The translations under genes were made by a program, and so were the position numbers. A stretch of DNA of 64,000 bases from Colwellia demingiae (GTDB taxonomy: Bacteria > Pseudomonadota > Gammaproteobacteria > Enterobacterales > Alteromonadaceae). Shown here piece by piece: positions 18,025-27,300 of this stretch (its first letter is position 1; the number at the start of each line of letters is the position of its first letter). The stretch covers positions 49,152 through 113,151 of the forward strand of contig NZ_VOLT01000015.1 of the NCBI RefSeq assembly GCF_007954275.1, read 5' to 3'. The notes under the pieces were generated by a model that made no database searches, was not told the DNA's origin, and saw only the letters and a program-made list of their open reading frames with translations.

Positions 18025-18501
18025 TCAAATATGGTAGCTAAACTCTCTACGTTCCGCAGAAGTCATAAGTTCATGGAACTGCTTTCCAGTAATGCATACC
18101 AAGTGTTGGTGATCTCCAGACTCAAAATAAATTTTATCCTGCCGACCAAGACTGCTAGTGTGGTCCCAGATAGTTTGGACTGCGTAGGCAAATCCAATAG
18201 GCGGTACCGCCCCCACTTCACAGTCTGGAAACAATAGCTCTACCTCTGACTCCGAAGCTAATTCGACTTTTTGTTTCAATAGCTCACACAGTATATCCAA
18301 CTCTATATAATAGTCGGATGGCAACACAACTAGCAGAAAACTCTCTTCATCCTTCAGTAGAACACCTTTAGCCAGAGCATCTCCAGGTACATGAGCCATC
18401 TCTGCTGTCTCCATGCTACTGCTACTGTGAGGATGAATAATTAGCCGGTATTCTATTTCTTGTTGTTGCAGGTAGGTCTTTAATATATTTGCTATAGCCA
18501 T
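18025..18501 (-). CDS. YbaK/EbsC-type aminoacyl-tRNA deacylase
   Basis: A 158-residue single-domain protein of the YbaK/ProX editing family, which hydrolyses mischarged tRNAs in trans. Landmarks are LIIHPHSSSSMETAEMAHVPGDALAKGVLLKDEESFLLVVLPSDYYIELD (with the conserved lysine in AKGVLLK) and GAVPPIGFAYAVQTIWDHTSS with the G-x-x-P-x-G motif. The start at 18501 is preceded on the minus strand by GGAAAG. It is convergent with umuC. A 99-codon plus-strand frame over the same bases is a shadow. Which tRNA it edits cannot be told. Confidence 0.83.
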   Translation of the reverse strand: MAIANILKTYLQQQEIEYRLIIHPHSSSSMETAEMAHVPGDALAKGVLLKDEESFLLVVLPSDYYIELDILCELLKQKVELASESEVELLFPDCEVGAVPPIGFAYAVQTIWDHTSSLGRQDKIYFESGDHQHLVCITGKQFHELMTSAERREFSYHI

Positions 18502-18832
18502 GGTCTTTCCAAAAAATAAGAAATATATTTTTTAGTATAGGAAGAATAATTTTTTTTGTCTCTTATATAAGCTAAGTCTTAACTGTAAGGAATATTACGG
18601 TCATCTGGGTTAGTTTGTCTGCCTAAATGCAATGGTGCAGCAGTATTGCTTTATACCTTAAAAGAAAGCTTTATTGCTTCAACGACTTATAGGTTTTAAA
18701 TCTTTTCTCAACTCAATTTAATGAAAATACACCATTTAATCGATTATTTAGTGTAAGTTATCTAATATTCCGATAGATAAGCTTTTTAGTACGTCTACAT
18801 AATAGACGATTGTGTTTTCAATGGGGCTGAGT
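18502..18832. other. Gene-free divergent promoter stretch
   Basis: About 330 bases between the minus-strand deacylase and a plus-strand membrane protein. It holds the promoters of both by position, but no operator, repeat or RNA gene that I can support. Confidence 0.4.
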
Positions 18833-19219
18833 ATGAATCAAGTTAGAGGTTTTACGTTATCATTTGTGATAGTCATTATTTCATTTGTATTCTCCGCAGT
18901 TGCTGCAGGACTACTCGCCGATTTAGTTGGCATATGGAAAAAACCGGCTATTGGCTCTGTTGCTGCTTTTTGTGTGGTTATCGTTGGCTATGTCACAGCA
19001 CCTAGCCATAAGCGAATGGCATCAGTCATTTGGTTAATTGTAGGTGCTATTTCAGCTTGGTTTTTAGCGGGTGATTCATATTACCCAGAAGATTATGAAC
19101 ATGCATATCAGCTTACAATAATCCCATTACTCGCAACCTATCTTAGTGGGCTACTTGATTTACTATTATGTCTAGTGTGGCATAAAAAACAAAACAAGAA
19201 CGAAGGCTTGAACACGTAA
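18833..19219 (+). CDS. Hypothetical integral membrane protein
   Basis: A protein of about 128 residues from ATG 18833 (MNQVRGFTLSFVIVIISFVFS), chosen because AATGGGGCTG sits at ribosome-site distance; upstream GTG 18812 and ATG 18821 are possible. Four hydrophobic stretches (about 6-30, 38-56, 62-78, 95-118) indicate a small inner-membrane protein with a lysine-rich cytoplasmic tail. No family was recognised. Confidence 0.6.
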   Translation: MNQVRGFTLSFVIVIISFVFSAVAAGLLADLVGIWKKPAIGSVAAFCVVIVGYVTAPSHKRMASVIWLIVGAISAWFLAGDSYYPEDYEHAYQLTIIPLLATYLSGLLDLLLCLVWHKKQNKNEGLNT

Positions 19220-19418
19220 CCCTTGGTTTTGTTCTACTTCGTTTTATATTTTAGCTAACCGAATCCTTCGGACAGCGTTTTTTGATCATTTTTACGGCGT
19301 TATCGCCATTTTTATGTGAAATAACCACATGACAAAGGCTCTACCTTGTATAAATACCTAAAAAATCGCTGCAAAAACAATCTCGAAAGATCAACAGGCC
19401 CTAATCAGAGGATTTTAA

Positions 19419-19625
19419 ATGGATAGTGCATCAATAATGGTTTGGAGTGTTCTTTTTGGTGGTATAGGTATTGGCTATTTCATGTACGGTAAAAAGCAAA
19501 GAGCTATTGTTCCTTTCTGTATCGGTTTATCGCTTTTTGTTTTTCCATATTTTATGTCCAGTGTAACTATGTTGCTTATTGTTGGCATTATCTTAGTGGC
19601 GATACCTTATTTTATTAAAATTTAA
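19419..19625 (+). CDS. Small conserved two-helix membrane protein
   Basis: A 68-residue protein, MDSASIMVWSVLFGGIGIGYFMYGKKQRAIVP..., with AGAGGA upstream. A first helix, a KKQR loop and a second long hydrophobic region give a hairpin topology. Short proteins of this type are common in Shewanella and Colwellia and are sometimes labelled amino acid transport protein without evidence. Function unknown. Confidence 0.65.
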   Translation: MDSASIMVWSVLFGGIGIGYFMYGKKQRAIVPFCIGLSLFVFPYFMSSVTMLLIVGIILVAIPYFIKI

Positions 19626-19668
19626 CAAACGCTGCTATTAACATTTTGATGAATCTAAGGAGTATAAG

Positions 19669-19862
19669 ATGAAATTAGGTGCATTTTCGATAAGTTTAGC
19701 GATAATACCTAGTCAATTACGTTTGAGGCTCAAGGTGTCGATATAATACAAAAATCTATTAGCGGTGAAAGCGGTCCTTCAAGAGTCTCTATTAAAGGTG
19801 CTGGCGGCAATGTAATCTTAATAGATCAGCATGTAATCATCTCAAACCGTCTCAAATCATAA
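19669..19862 (+). pseudogene. Internally deleted VOC/glyoxalase-family gene
   Basis: AAGGAG precedes ATG 19669 and the frame starts MKLGAFSISLAI, the normal opening of a VOC-fold protein. After about ten codons the middle is missing, and from 19722, in another frame, the bases encode FEAQGVDIIQKSISGESGPSRVSIKGAGGNVILIDQHV, the normal C-terminal end with its metal/strand region. About 70-80 codons of a typical 120-130 residue protein are gone and the frame is shifted by two. This is a clear deletion pseudogene. Confidence 0.75.
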
Positions 19863-19890
19863 CAAATTAATATAATAAGCAGGTAACCCA

Positions 19891-20433
19891 GTGGAACAAA
19901 ATTTTAAATCGATTATTGAACAAATAGGTGAAGATTCAAGCCGTGAAGGTTTGGTCGATACACCAAAACGCGCAGCCAAAGCAATGAAGTTTCTTACTCA
20001 AGGTTATGAGCAAGATTTAGATTCTGTTATCAACGGAGCCTTATTCAGCTCGGATTGCAATTCAATGGTAGTGGTTAACAACATTGAACTCTATTCATTG
20101 TGCGAACACCACATGTTACCTTTTACTGGTCGTTGCCACATTGGTTATATCCCAAATGGCAAGGTATTAGGATTATCTAAACTAGCTCGTATAGTAGATA
20201 TGTTCGCACGTCGTTTGCAAATTCAAGAGAATTTAACGCAAGAAATTGCTAATGCAATTATGGATGTTACCGGTGCAAAAGGGGTTGGTGTTGTCATGTC
20301 TGCATCACATTTATGTATGCGTATGCGTGGTGTTGAAAAACAAAACTCTGAAATGAAAACTTCATGTATGCTCGGTTCGTTCATGAAATGCAAAGACACC
20401 CGCGCTGAGTTTTTGCAGTTGATTAGAGATTGA
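19891..20433 (+). CDS. folE: GTP cyclohydrolase I
   Basis: A 180-residue type I GTP cyclohydrolase, converting GTP to 7,8-dihydroneopterin triphosphate. The zinc and active-site motifs are intact: [32 protein letters not shown] and the second zinc-cysteine segment [22 protein letters not shown]. The start is GTG 19891 after CAGG. It is the first gene of a tight pterin operon; its stop TGA shares a base with the folM start. Its N-terminus is short compared with E. coli FolE (222 residues), as in many second copies found in such operons. Confidence 0.93.
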   Translation: MEQNFKSIIEQIGEDSSREGLVDTPKRAAKAMKFLTQGYEQDLDSVINGALFSSDCNSMVVVNNIELYSLCEHHMLPFTGRCHIGYIPNGKVLGLSKLARIVDMFARRLQIQENLTQEIANAIMDVTGAKGVGVVMSASHLCMRMRGVEKQNSEMKTSCMLGSFMKCKDTRAEFLQLIRD

Positions 20434-21209
20434 TGAACAGTACTGCTTGGGTATTAGTGACAGGAGGAGCAAAGCGCATCGGCGCGTTCCTCAATCAAGA
20501 ATTTGCCAAAAGCGGTAAGAATATTGTGCTGCATTACAATCACTCTGAAATTGCTGCAATTGCATTAAAAACGCAATTAGAAGCACACAATATCAAGGTT
20601 GTTTTATGGCAGGCAAATTTAGATGATCCAGCGACAATTGAGCAACGGTTTGAAGAATTGCTCACTGAAGTTGCTCATATTGAATTACTGATAAACAGTG
20701 CCTCAGTGTTTGGACAAGGTTCATTACTTGAATCGTCTTTAGCGCAAATTCAAAGCAATCTTAATATACATCTTACGAGCCCCTGGTTGTTAATACAGGC
20801 GTTAGTAAAACAAAACAAGCCGTGCCAAATTATTAATATTTCAGATGCCAATTTATCGCACCTTTATACCAATAAATCAGCGTATTTCATTTCAAAAAAA
20901 GCTCAAGAAACATTAACTGAATTGGCAGCTATAGAATGCGCACCCAATGTGCGAGTTAATGCGATAGCACCGGGATTTGTTTTAGAAGCGATGGATTCAA
21001 CTAGTACCCCGGAAAGTAACATAGGAAGTGCTAAAGTAGCTACTCAAATAGATAGCAAGGATATTAATCTTTTACAGCGTAGAGTACCGTTAGCTGATTT
21101 ATATTCAGCGATTGAGTTTTTATCAAAAAACAATTCTATTACAGGCCAAACACTACAGATAGACGGAGGGAGTCACTTACAATGTCCAGCATATATGTTG
21201 AAAAACTAG
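20433..21209 (+). CDS. folM: FolM-type dihydromonapterin/dihydrofolate reductase (SDR)
   Basis: A 258-residue short-chain dehydrogenase with the pteridine-reductase-type start VTGGAKRIGAFLNQEFA. The NADP motif is TGGAKRIG, and the SDR catalytic Tyr-Lys lies in SAYFISKKAQETL. VRVNAIAPGFV and GQTLQIDGGSHL complete the fold. ATG 20433 overlaps the folE stop (TGATG). FolM in E. coli reduces dihydromonapterin to tetrahydromonapterin; the operon context supports that role over general fatty-acid work. Confidence 0.85.
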   Translation: MNSTAWVLVTGGAKRIGAFLNQEFAKSGKNIVLHYNHSEIAAIALKTQLEAHNIKVVLWQANLDDPATIEQRFEELLTEVAHIELLINSASVFGQGSLLESSLAQIQSNLNIHLTSPWLLIQALVKQNKPCQIINISDANLSHLYTNKSAYFISKKAQETLTELAAIECAPNVRVNAIAPGFVLEAMDSTSTPESNIGSAKVATQIDSKDINLLQRRVPLADLYSAIEFLSKNNSITGQTLQIDGGSHLQCPAYMLKN

Positions 21210-21532
21210 AGATCTACGCCATTCTCGGCATCACGGAAGAAGAACGCAAGAACAAGCAGAAACTCATTATTGATTATTGGATTGACGCAGACATATCCAA
21301 AGCGATGTTATCTGATGACATCGAAGATTGTGTTAATTATCGTACCATCAATAAAGAAATTTTAGAGGTAGTGCTTAATTCCAGTTATAAAACCATTGAA
21401 CGGTTACTAGGCGTCCTATTAGACTTAATTATCTCGTTTGATGGTGTATTGCACGCTAAGTTGCAAGTTGCCAAGCCCGGCGCTTTACGCTACGCAAAAA
21501 ATGTTTCTATTACTGCGGAACGTTCAGCTTAA
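21182..21532 (+). CDS. folX: Dihydroneopterin aldolase/epimerase family protein (FolX or FolB)
   Basis: A 116-residue tunnelling-fold protein starting MSSIYVEKLEIYAILGITEEERKNKQ, with GGAG upstream and a 28-base overlap with folM. VNYRTINKEI and the final AKPGALRYAKNVSITAER match the DHNA aldolase / dihydroneopterin-triphosphate epimerase family. FolX would make dihydromonapterin triphosphate, the natural partner of FolE and FolM; FolB would make 6-hydroxymethyl-dihydropterin, the natural substrate of the next gene. Sequence alone does not separate the two, so the symbol is provisional. Confidence 0.75.
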   Translation: MSSIYVEKLEIYAILGITEEERKNKQKLIIDYWIDADISKAMLSDDIEDCVNYRTINKEILEVVLNSSYKTIERLLGVLLDLIISFDGVLHAKLQVAKPGALRYAKNVSITAERSA

Positions 21533-21924
21533 TGCCGTTTTATATTGTCGCTGTTTGCTCAAACATTGATGCACAAACAAATATACACCAAGCGTTTGAG
21601 CTGATTAAAAAAATAGACTCTCAGGCAAGTATGGCCAAATTACTGAGCACTGAACCTGTGGGATTTACTGAGCAGGCAGATTTTACTAATACGGCCTTTT
21701 CATTTAATTCTGCGCTTAATGCAACCGACTTAAAAGCACACTTGAAAAGCATAGAGGTTCAATTGGGGCGAATACGAACCAGCAATAAAAATGGTCCGCG
21801 TACTATTGATTTAGATATTGTTAAAATAGACAACGAAATTGTTGATGACGATTACCATCAATACGATTTTGTTAAAAAATCAGTTGATGAACTCGTTTTT
21901 AAACGTGCTATGAAAAGTAAGTAA
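21532..21924 (+). CDS. folK: HPPK-like protein (FolK family), short
   Basis: A 130-residue protein starting MPFYIVAVCSNIDAQTNIHQAFELIKK; ATG 21532 overlaps the previous stop (TAATG). The signature RTSNKNGPRTIDLDIVKID corresponds to the HPPK R-x-x-x-x-G-P-R-T-I/L-D-L-D-I motif with both metal aspartates. It lacks the longer C-terminal part of E. coli FolK (159 residues), so the H-P-R/F-P region is missing or reduced. It may be a catalytically altered paralogue dedicated to this operon rather than the housekeeping pyrophosphokinase. Confidence 0.75.
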   Translation: MPFYIVAVCSNIDAQTNIHQAFELIKKIDSQASMAKLLSTEPVGFTEQADFTNTAFSFNSALNATDLKAHLKSIEVQLGRIRTSNKNGPRTIDLDIVKIDNEIVDDDYHQYDFVKKSVDELVFKRAMKSK

Positions 21925-22400
21925 CGTCTGCAATGAAGATGCGAAACGATATCTCATACTGATGCTCAGTATTTTAATTTAAGGCACTAAGGGTAGTGAA
22001 AATCATGGTTTTGTATCACTCAAAAATTATAGTTTTCAGGTGGCTGTGTTAATAAATACAGATTATAGCCAATAAAAATAGAGTACGACTAAAATGTACT
22101 CGAATCACCTAATCGTTAATTACATTGACCTGCAGTAAATATAGTTTGTTACGCGTTACTTTTATATTGTGCATAAGCAGGGGTAATGTCCGTGTAATCA
22201 GCTATATAGTGAATCTCTTCGTATTAGCTAAACCGCTTAAAAAGATAAGGATGAAATCAAAGTAAGTATTCTTTATTTCATCTTTATCGATTGCCAGCTT
22301 TTAATAAAAGTCGCTCATTTTTAGCTTAACTATCATTATAAGTTTGACCCCATAGGGCTAGCACAGGATAATACCGCTTTTCGTTTTACAGGTAATATTA
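21925..22400. other. Gene-free stretch after the pterin operon
   Basis: About 476 bases with no credible ORF. The only structure seen is the hairpin at 22244-22288, listed separately. Confidence 0.45.
22244..22288 (+). terminator. Stem-loop in the gap between folK-like gene and DUF3817 gene
   Basis: GATAAGGATGAAAT (22244-22257) pairs with ATTTCATCTTTATC (22275-22288) with one mismatch around a 17-base loop. It could be a terminator or a processing hairpin; no T run follows. Confidence 0.4.
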
Positions 22401-22691
22401 ATGCTCAAGTATTTTCGTGTCATCAGCATTTTAGAAGGCTTATCTTTTTTAGCAATTTTAAGTATTTCATTTGGTTTGGTCAGTCGAGATTTTGTTTTTC
22501 AACTGGGTATGACACACGGTGTATTATTCATGCTTTACCTATTTTTATCGCTAATCGTTTCTAATAAGCAGCAATGGTCATTACTCACTTGGTTGTCTTT
22601 ATTTGTTGCCTCAATTGTTCCTTTTGCTTTTATTGGCGTAGAAATATTTCTGAGTCGAACTTCTGGCTATCAAAAGCCCGCAGAAGCATAG
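22401..22691 (+). CDS. DUF3817 family membrane protein
   Basis: A 96-residue protein beginning MLKYFRVISILEGLSFLAILSISFG, with ACAGGT upstream. Three hydrophobic helices and the order F-R-V-x-S-x-x-E-G ... GMTHGVLFMLYLFL ... are the DUF3817 pattern. Found widely as a small integral membrane protein of unknown function. Confidence 0.78.
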   Translation: MLKYFRVISILEGLSFLAILSISFGLVSRDFVFQLGMTHGVLFMLYLFLSLIVSNKQQWSLLTWLSLFVASIVPFAFIGVEIFLSRTSGYQKPAEA

Positions 22692-22733
22692 CAGCGAATT
22701 AACGGATACTGAGCGACAGGATTCCACATTACC

Positions 22734-23240
22734 ATGTATAAAAGAAAACAAGATGCCAAGCCACAAGTCATTTCTTATGACCGCGTAAAATCATATATGC
22801 AGTGGATGATCGAAAGATATGGTGATTACTCAGCGAAAACATTGCTACAAAAAGCAAACTTACTCTTTAAAGACGATAAACAATTCAATGAACCGGCACT
22901 CGATTATCTAATAGAGCGAGGAATTGTTGATGATCGTCGATATGCAGAGCGCTTAACGATAAGTTTTGCAGAGAAAAACATAGGTCCGAACAAAATAAAA
23001 GAGAAGCTCTATGCCAAAGGCTTTTCATCCCAAATTATCAATGATTGCGTTAGTGCGATAGAAACATCTGACGAGGATTACTTTGATAAAGCACTCACTC
23101 TAAAAATCAGAAAGTTTGGGGAAGATCCCATTGAAGATATTAAATTAAAGCAAAAAGCGTTACGCCATTTAATATCAAAAGGATTTTCCTATTCAATCGC
23201 TAATAAAGTGGTGAGTTATTCAGCTGACGAAGAGTATTAG
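22734..23240 (+). CDS. recX: RecX regulatory protein
   Basis: A 168-residue, all-helical RecX-family protein that modulates RecA filaments. The three-helix repeats are visible: VKSYMQWMIERYGDYSAKTLLQKA, then LIERGIVDDRRYAERLTISFAEKNIGPNKIKEKLYAKGFSSQIINDCV, then RKFGEDPIEDIKLKQKALRHLISKGFSYSIANKVV. It is separated from recA here and stands 42 bases after the DUF3817 gene, converging on trmK. The ribosome site is weak. Presence near umuDC is probably coincidence. Confidence 0.85.
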   Translation: MYKRKQDAKPQVISYDRVKSYMQWMIERYGDYSAKTLLQKANLLFKDDKQFNEPALDYLIERGIVDDRRYAERLTISFAEKNIGPNKIKEKLYAKGFSSQIINDCVSAIETSDEDYFDKALTLKIRKFGEDPIEDIKLKQKALRHLISKGFSYSIANKVVSYSADEEY

Positions 23241-23252
23241 TTCCCCGCTAAA

Positions 23253-23981
23253 TTATAGCTTTACGGCGTGATAAGCATCAATGATGTGTTGAACGTCGTT
23301 TGTCTTACCTTGATGAAAACCTTGTTGAATACGTTGGTAATGATTAAGGGTTTTCTTCAAGTATTTATCAGCAATGTCAGATTGTAGACCTGATTGTGAC
23401 TGCCAAATTTCATCGCCAACTGGATTAATATTCTTCTTTTCTGTACTTGTCGTTGAAACCAAGACTATTTCATAGAAACGTCGATTCTCTTCAATTAACA
23501 CTTCGTGTTTCAAACTAAAATCTAGCGCTATTAACTTCTGACGTAATGGATATTGGTGATGAACGGGACAGAGTAAAAAATCAATATTTAAATCTTTGTG
23601 TTTCTTATATATTGCCTCAATAAACTCAATCATCAAATCACCGCCAATGCCCGCAATAATAATGAGGTGTTTGCCCTTATATTGCGCTAAAGGCAGTTTT
23701 GCTACATCAAGGCAGTGAGTTTTCCAAGTTGAACCTGAATAAAAACGGTGAAGCTTGCTTTCTAGTTCAGTCATTAGCTGGGGAACAATATCAATAAAAT
23801 GAACCGTAGTGGCTTCTGGTCGCGACAATAAAGCACAACCAAGCAAGCCATGATCACAACAGCAATCCCAAATATGATCGTATTGTGCTGTCACCATTTG
23901 TTCAATTTTCTGTAATCGATTACTTAATTTAAGGTTGCTTTTTAAGCTGGGTTTCACGCTGGTATTCCAGTCAATTTTCAA
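23253..23981 (-). CDS. trmK: tRNA (adenine-22-N1)-methyltransferase TrmK family
   Basis: A 242-residue class I SAM-dependent methyltransferase of the TrmK/COG2384 family. The start region LSNRLQKIEQMV and the SAM motif HIWDCCCDHGLLGCALL are visible, followed by FIDIVPQLM, AGIGGDLMIEFI and the CPVHHQYPLRQKLIALDF block. The family methylates N1 of adenine 22 in tRNA. It is absent from E. coli but common in Vibrio and Shewanella relatives. It is convergent with recX with only 12 bases between stops. Confidence 0.85.
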   Translation of the reverse strand: MKIDWNTSVKPSLKSNLKLSNRLQKIEQMVTAQYDHIWDCCCDHGLLGCALLSRPEATTVHFIDIVPQLMTELESKLHRFYSGSTWKTHCLDVAKLPLAQYKGKHLIIIAGIGGDLMIEFIEAIYKKHKDLNIDFLLCPVHHQYPLRQKLIALDFSLKHEVLIEENRRFYEIVLVSTTSTEKKNINPVGDEIWQSQSGLQSDIADKYLKKTLNHYQRIQQGFHQGKTNDVQHIIDAYHAVKL

Positions 23982-24310
23982 GAGATATACTTAATGGATG
24001 ATTAAAAACATCCGTATTGTATAGCGAAGTAACTTAACCATACAAGCAGTTCAAGTGAGACTAAAAACAATTGGCTAGACCCACTAACCCAAGAAGTTAC
24101 GGCACTCAATAATGAAAAGGTTTTTTTGTGCAATCACAACTAAAGCGTTCAGTAATTAAGGTGATGAAGAGTAGGGAGGTTCTTATTGATTAATAAACAC
24201 TTAAAGGAATTACTTATAGACACATTTATTTACATCAATTTACCTAAATACTGATATTTTTAACAAACACTATAATACAATGTTCGCTGCTTCTATTACG
24301 GATTGGTTAG
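23982..24310. other. Divergent gap between trmK and the RND gene
   Basis: About 330 AT-rich bases. It must hold both promoters but no operator, hairpin or small gene could be supported, and no efflux-type regulator is encoded nearby. Confidence 0.4.
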
Positions 24311-27300
24311 ATGAACTACACACGAGCTGCTCTGAAAAACCCCGCAGCAATTATTGTTATTGTCGTTTTAATTATGGTCTTTGGCCTATTAAGTGTTGCT
24401 AAATTACCTATTCAATTAACCCCTGATATAGAACAACCCCAAATAACTATATTCACAGGTTGGCGAAGTGCAGCTCCGTCTGAGTTAGAATCTGTAATTA
24501 TTGAGCCTATCGAAAATGTGGTGAAGAATACGCAAGGTGTCATTCGGGTTAATACCTCTATAAACAAAGGTTTCGGGCGAATTTTTCTAACGTTTGATGT
24601 TGGCGCTGACATGCAAAAAGCCATGCTTGATGTCATCAATAACCTTAACCAAGTTCCGCCTTTACCCATTGACGCAATTGAACCTGTCGTTTCAGCCAGT
24701 GGTGGCGGTAATACTGCAACCATGATGATTAAAACCTTGCCAGACAATCCGGTAGAAGATTTTGGTCAATATCAAAAACTCATTGAAGATGTAGTTGAGC
24801 CAAGGTTTGCACGAATTCAAGGCATAGGTGAAGTTAACCTCGCTAGCCACAGGCAAAGAGAAATCAGAGTCACCTTCGACCCCGTTAAAACAGCCTCGTT
24901 AGGTTTATCTATTGCTGAAATAAGCTCAGTAATTACCAGCTCAAATGATACGTCTGCAGGTACTGTTAATGTGGGCCGTCGTCAATACGTGGTTCGCTTT
25001 TCTGGTCAGTATAGCCTAGATAATCTCACCGAAATGATCATTGGATATAGTGGTGAAAGACCCATTTATTTACAAGATATAGCTACAGTAGAGAATACTT
25101 TAGCAGACAGACAAGGGTTCAACTTACGTAACGGACAACCGTCGTATTACCTTACGTTGAAGCGTCAAAATGGTGAAAATATAGTTGCCTTACTTGATAA
25201 AATTAATATCGCCATTAAAGAACTGAATGACGGACCGTTAAAAGCAGAAGGATTAACAATAGATTTAAGTTTTGACTCTTCCGTGCATATTCGTAATGCG
25301 TTATCTCTGGTACAAAATAACCTAGGTTTAGGCGTATTATTATCAGTTATTATCTTATGGTTATTCCTTAGAGGCATGCGAAATATTTTGATCATTGCGA
25401 TTACTATTCCTGTTTCTTTATTAGTCGCTTTTGTTGCCTTAAGTCTTTTTGATCGAACACTTAATGTTATTTCCCTTGCAGGTTTAGCTTTTTCTGTTGG
25501 TTTGGTGCTTGATGCCGCGATTATTGTTCAAGAAAATATTGTCCGACTCAAAAGTAAAGGTATGGATAATCATAAAGCGGTGCTCAAAGGTACAACCGAA
25601 GTTACGGGCGCTTTATTTGCCTCAACGGCAACTAGTGTAGCCATATTTTTGCCGATATTATTTATGAAAGGCATTGAAGGGCAACTTTTTTCAGACTTAG
25701 CCCTAACGCTTTCTATTGCTGTTATTGCTTCACTACTTGCCGCGATTACCGTATTACCTATTGCCAGCAAATACTTGTTAAAAGACGAGTCTGATATTGA
25801 CCCTTTCGCTCCTTATTGGGAGCGACTTACTGTATTAGTTATGAAGTTAACTAACAGTAAATTTAAACGAGTAACTTGGATCAGCCTTTTACTTGCTGGC
25901 TCATTGATCGTTACTTTTACCTTATTACCCAAAACAGATTTCATGCCTAGAGCACCAACAGATGGTTTCTTTTTCAGCCTAGATATGCCGCCAGGAGGCA
26001 ATGTTGACTTTATTGAACATGAAATGGCGAGTCTTGTTAAAAAGCGTTTAGCTCCGTACTTAACAGGAGATAAAACACCCAAAATAAAAAGTTATAATTT
26101 TTACTCGTTTGGCTCTAACGCAACGGGGGGCTTTATCTATTCCGATGACCCGAGCCGGGTTGAAGAGCTAATGAAAGTGGTTAAAGCGGATGTATTTTCA
26201 GGTTTGCCAGATACCGACGTATTTATGTTTCGTGGCTCTATGATTAATATCTCTGGCAATGGTAATGGCCGTACAATTGATATAGATATTCATGGTACCG
26301 ATATCGAAGGATTAATGGAGGTAGCAAAGACCGGTATTGCTGCGATTAAAGCGGATATGCCAAACACCACCGCATTTCCTATTCCAAGCCTTAACTTAGC
26401 TGAGCCAGAACTAAATTTACTACCCAATGATCAACGTATTACCCAAGCGGGTTTAAATCGTAGTGACGTCGCTAGGGCTATTAGCGCTTACACCAGTGGT
26501 TTATTTATTGGCGAGTATTTCGATGGTAACCATAGATCTAATATTATATTGCGTGGTGAGCAATGGGAAACGCCTGACGAACTTGCCATGATGCCGATGC
26601 ATACGCCTTTAGCTGGCATTCAAACATTAGGTGAGTTAACTAAAATTACAAGATCAGCAGGTCCTACTGAGTTAAAAAGAATCAATGGTAAGCGAACCGT
26701 CAGCATTCAAGTATCACCACCAGCGACCATGTCACTCGAAGAAGCAACGGCGCTTATTAATGAAAAAGTTATACCTAAAATGCAGTTAGATCTGCCAGAA
26801 AATTCGGCTATTTCTCTCAGTGGTAATGCTAATCAGATGGCTTCTGCAATCAGCGATATGATCAATAACTTTATCTTAGCCTTGCTTATATTATTTTTAC
26901 TGATGACAGCACTTTTCAAGTCAGCAAAAGACAGCTTAATGGTTTTATTAGTGATGCCATTAGCTACCGCAGGTGGCGTTATCGGACTAAGTATCTTAAA
27001 TATTTTCACCTATCAATCTTTAGATTTATTAACGATGATCGGGTTTATTATCTTACTTGGCTTGGTAGTCAATAACGCTATTTTACTTGTCGATCAAACC
27101 AATCAAGGTGGATTAGAAGGTTTGTCTCGCTGTGATGCGGTTGCTCAAGCTATTCGTATTCGTGCTCGACCTGTATATATGAGCACATTAACCAGTTTAT
27201 TTGGCATGTTGCCTTTGATGTTAATGCCAGGTGTTGGTAGTGAAATATATCGTGGGTTAGCTGCTGTAATCGTAGGAGGTATGGCGGTGAGCGCTATATT

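Noticed and set aside
17938..18237. Plus-strand 99-codon frame after umuC
   Set aside because: It overlaps the 3' half of the YbaK-type gene on the other strand, which has clear family motifs and a ribosome site.
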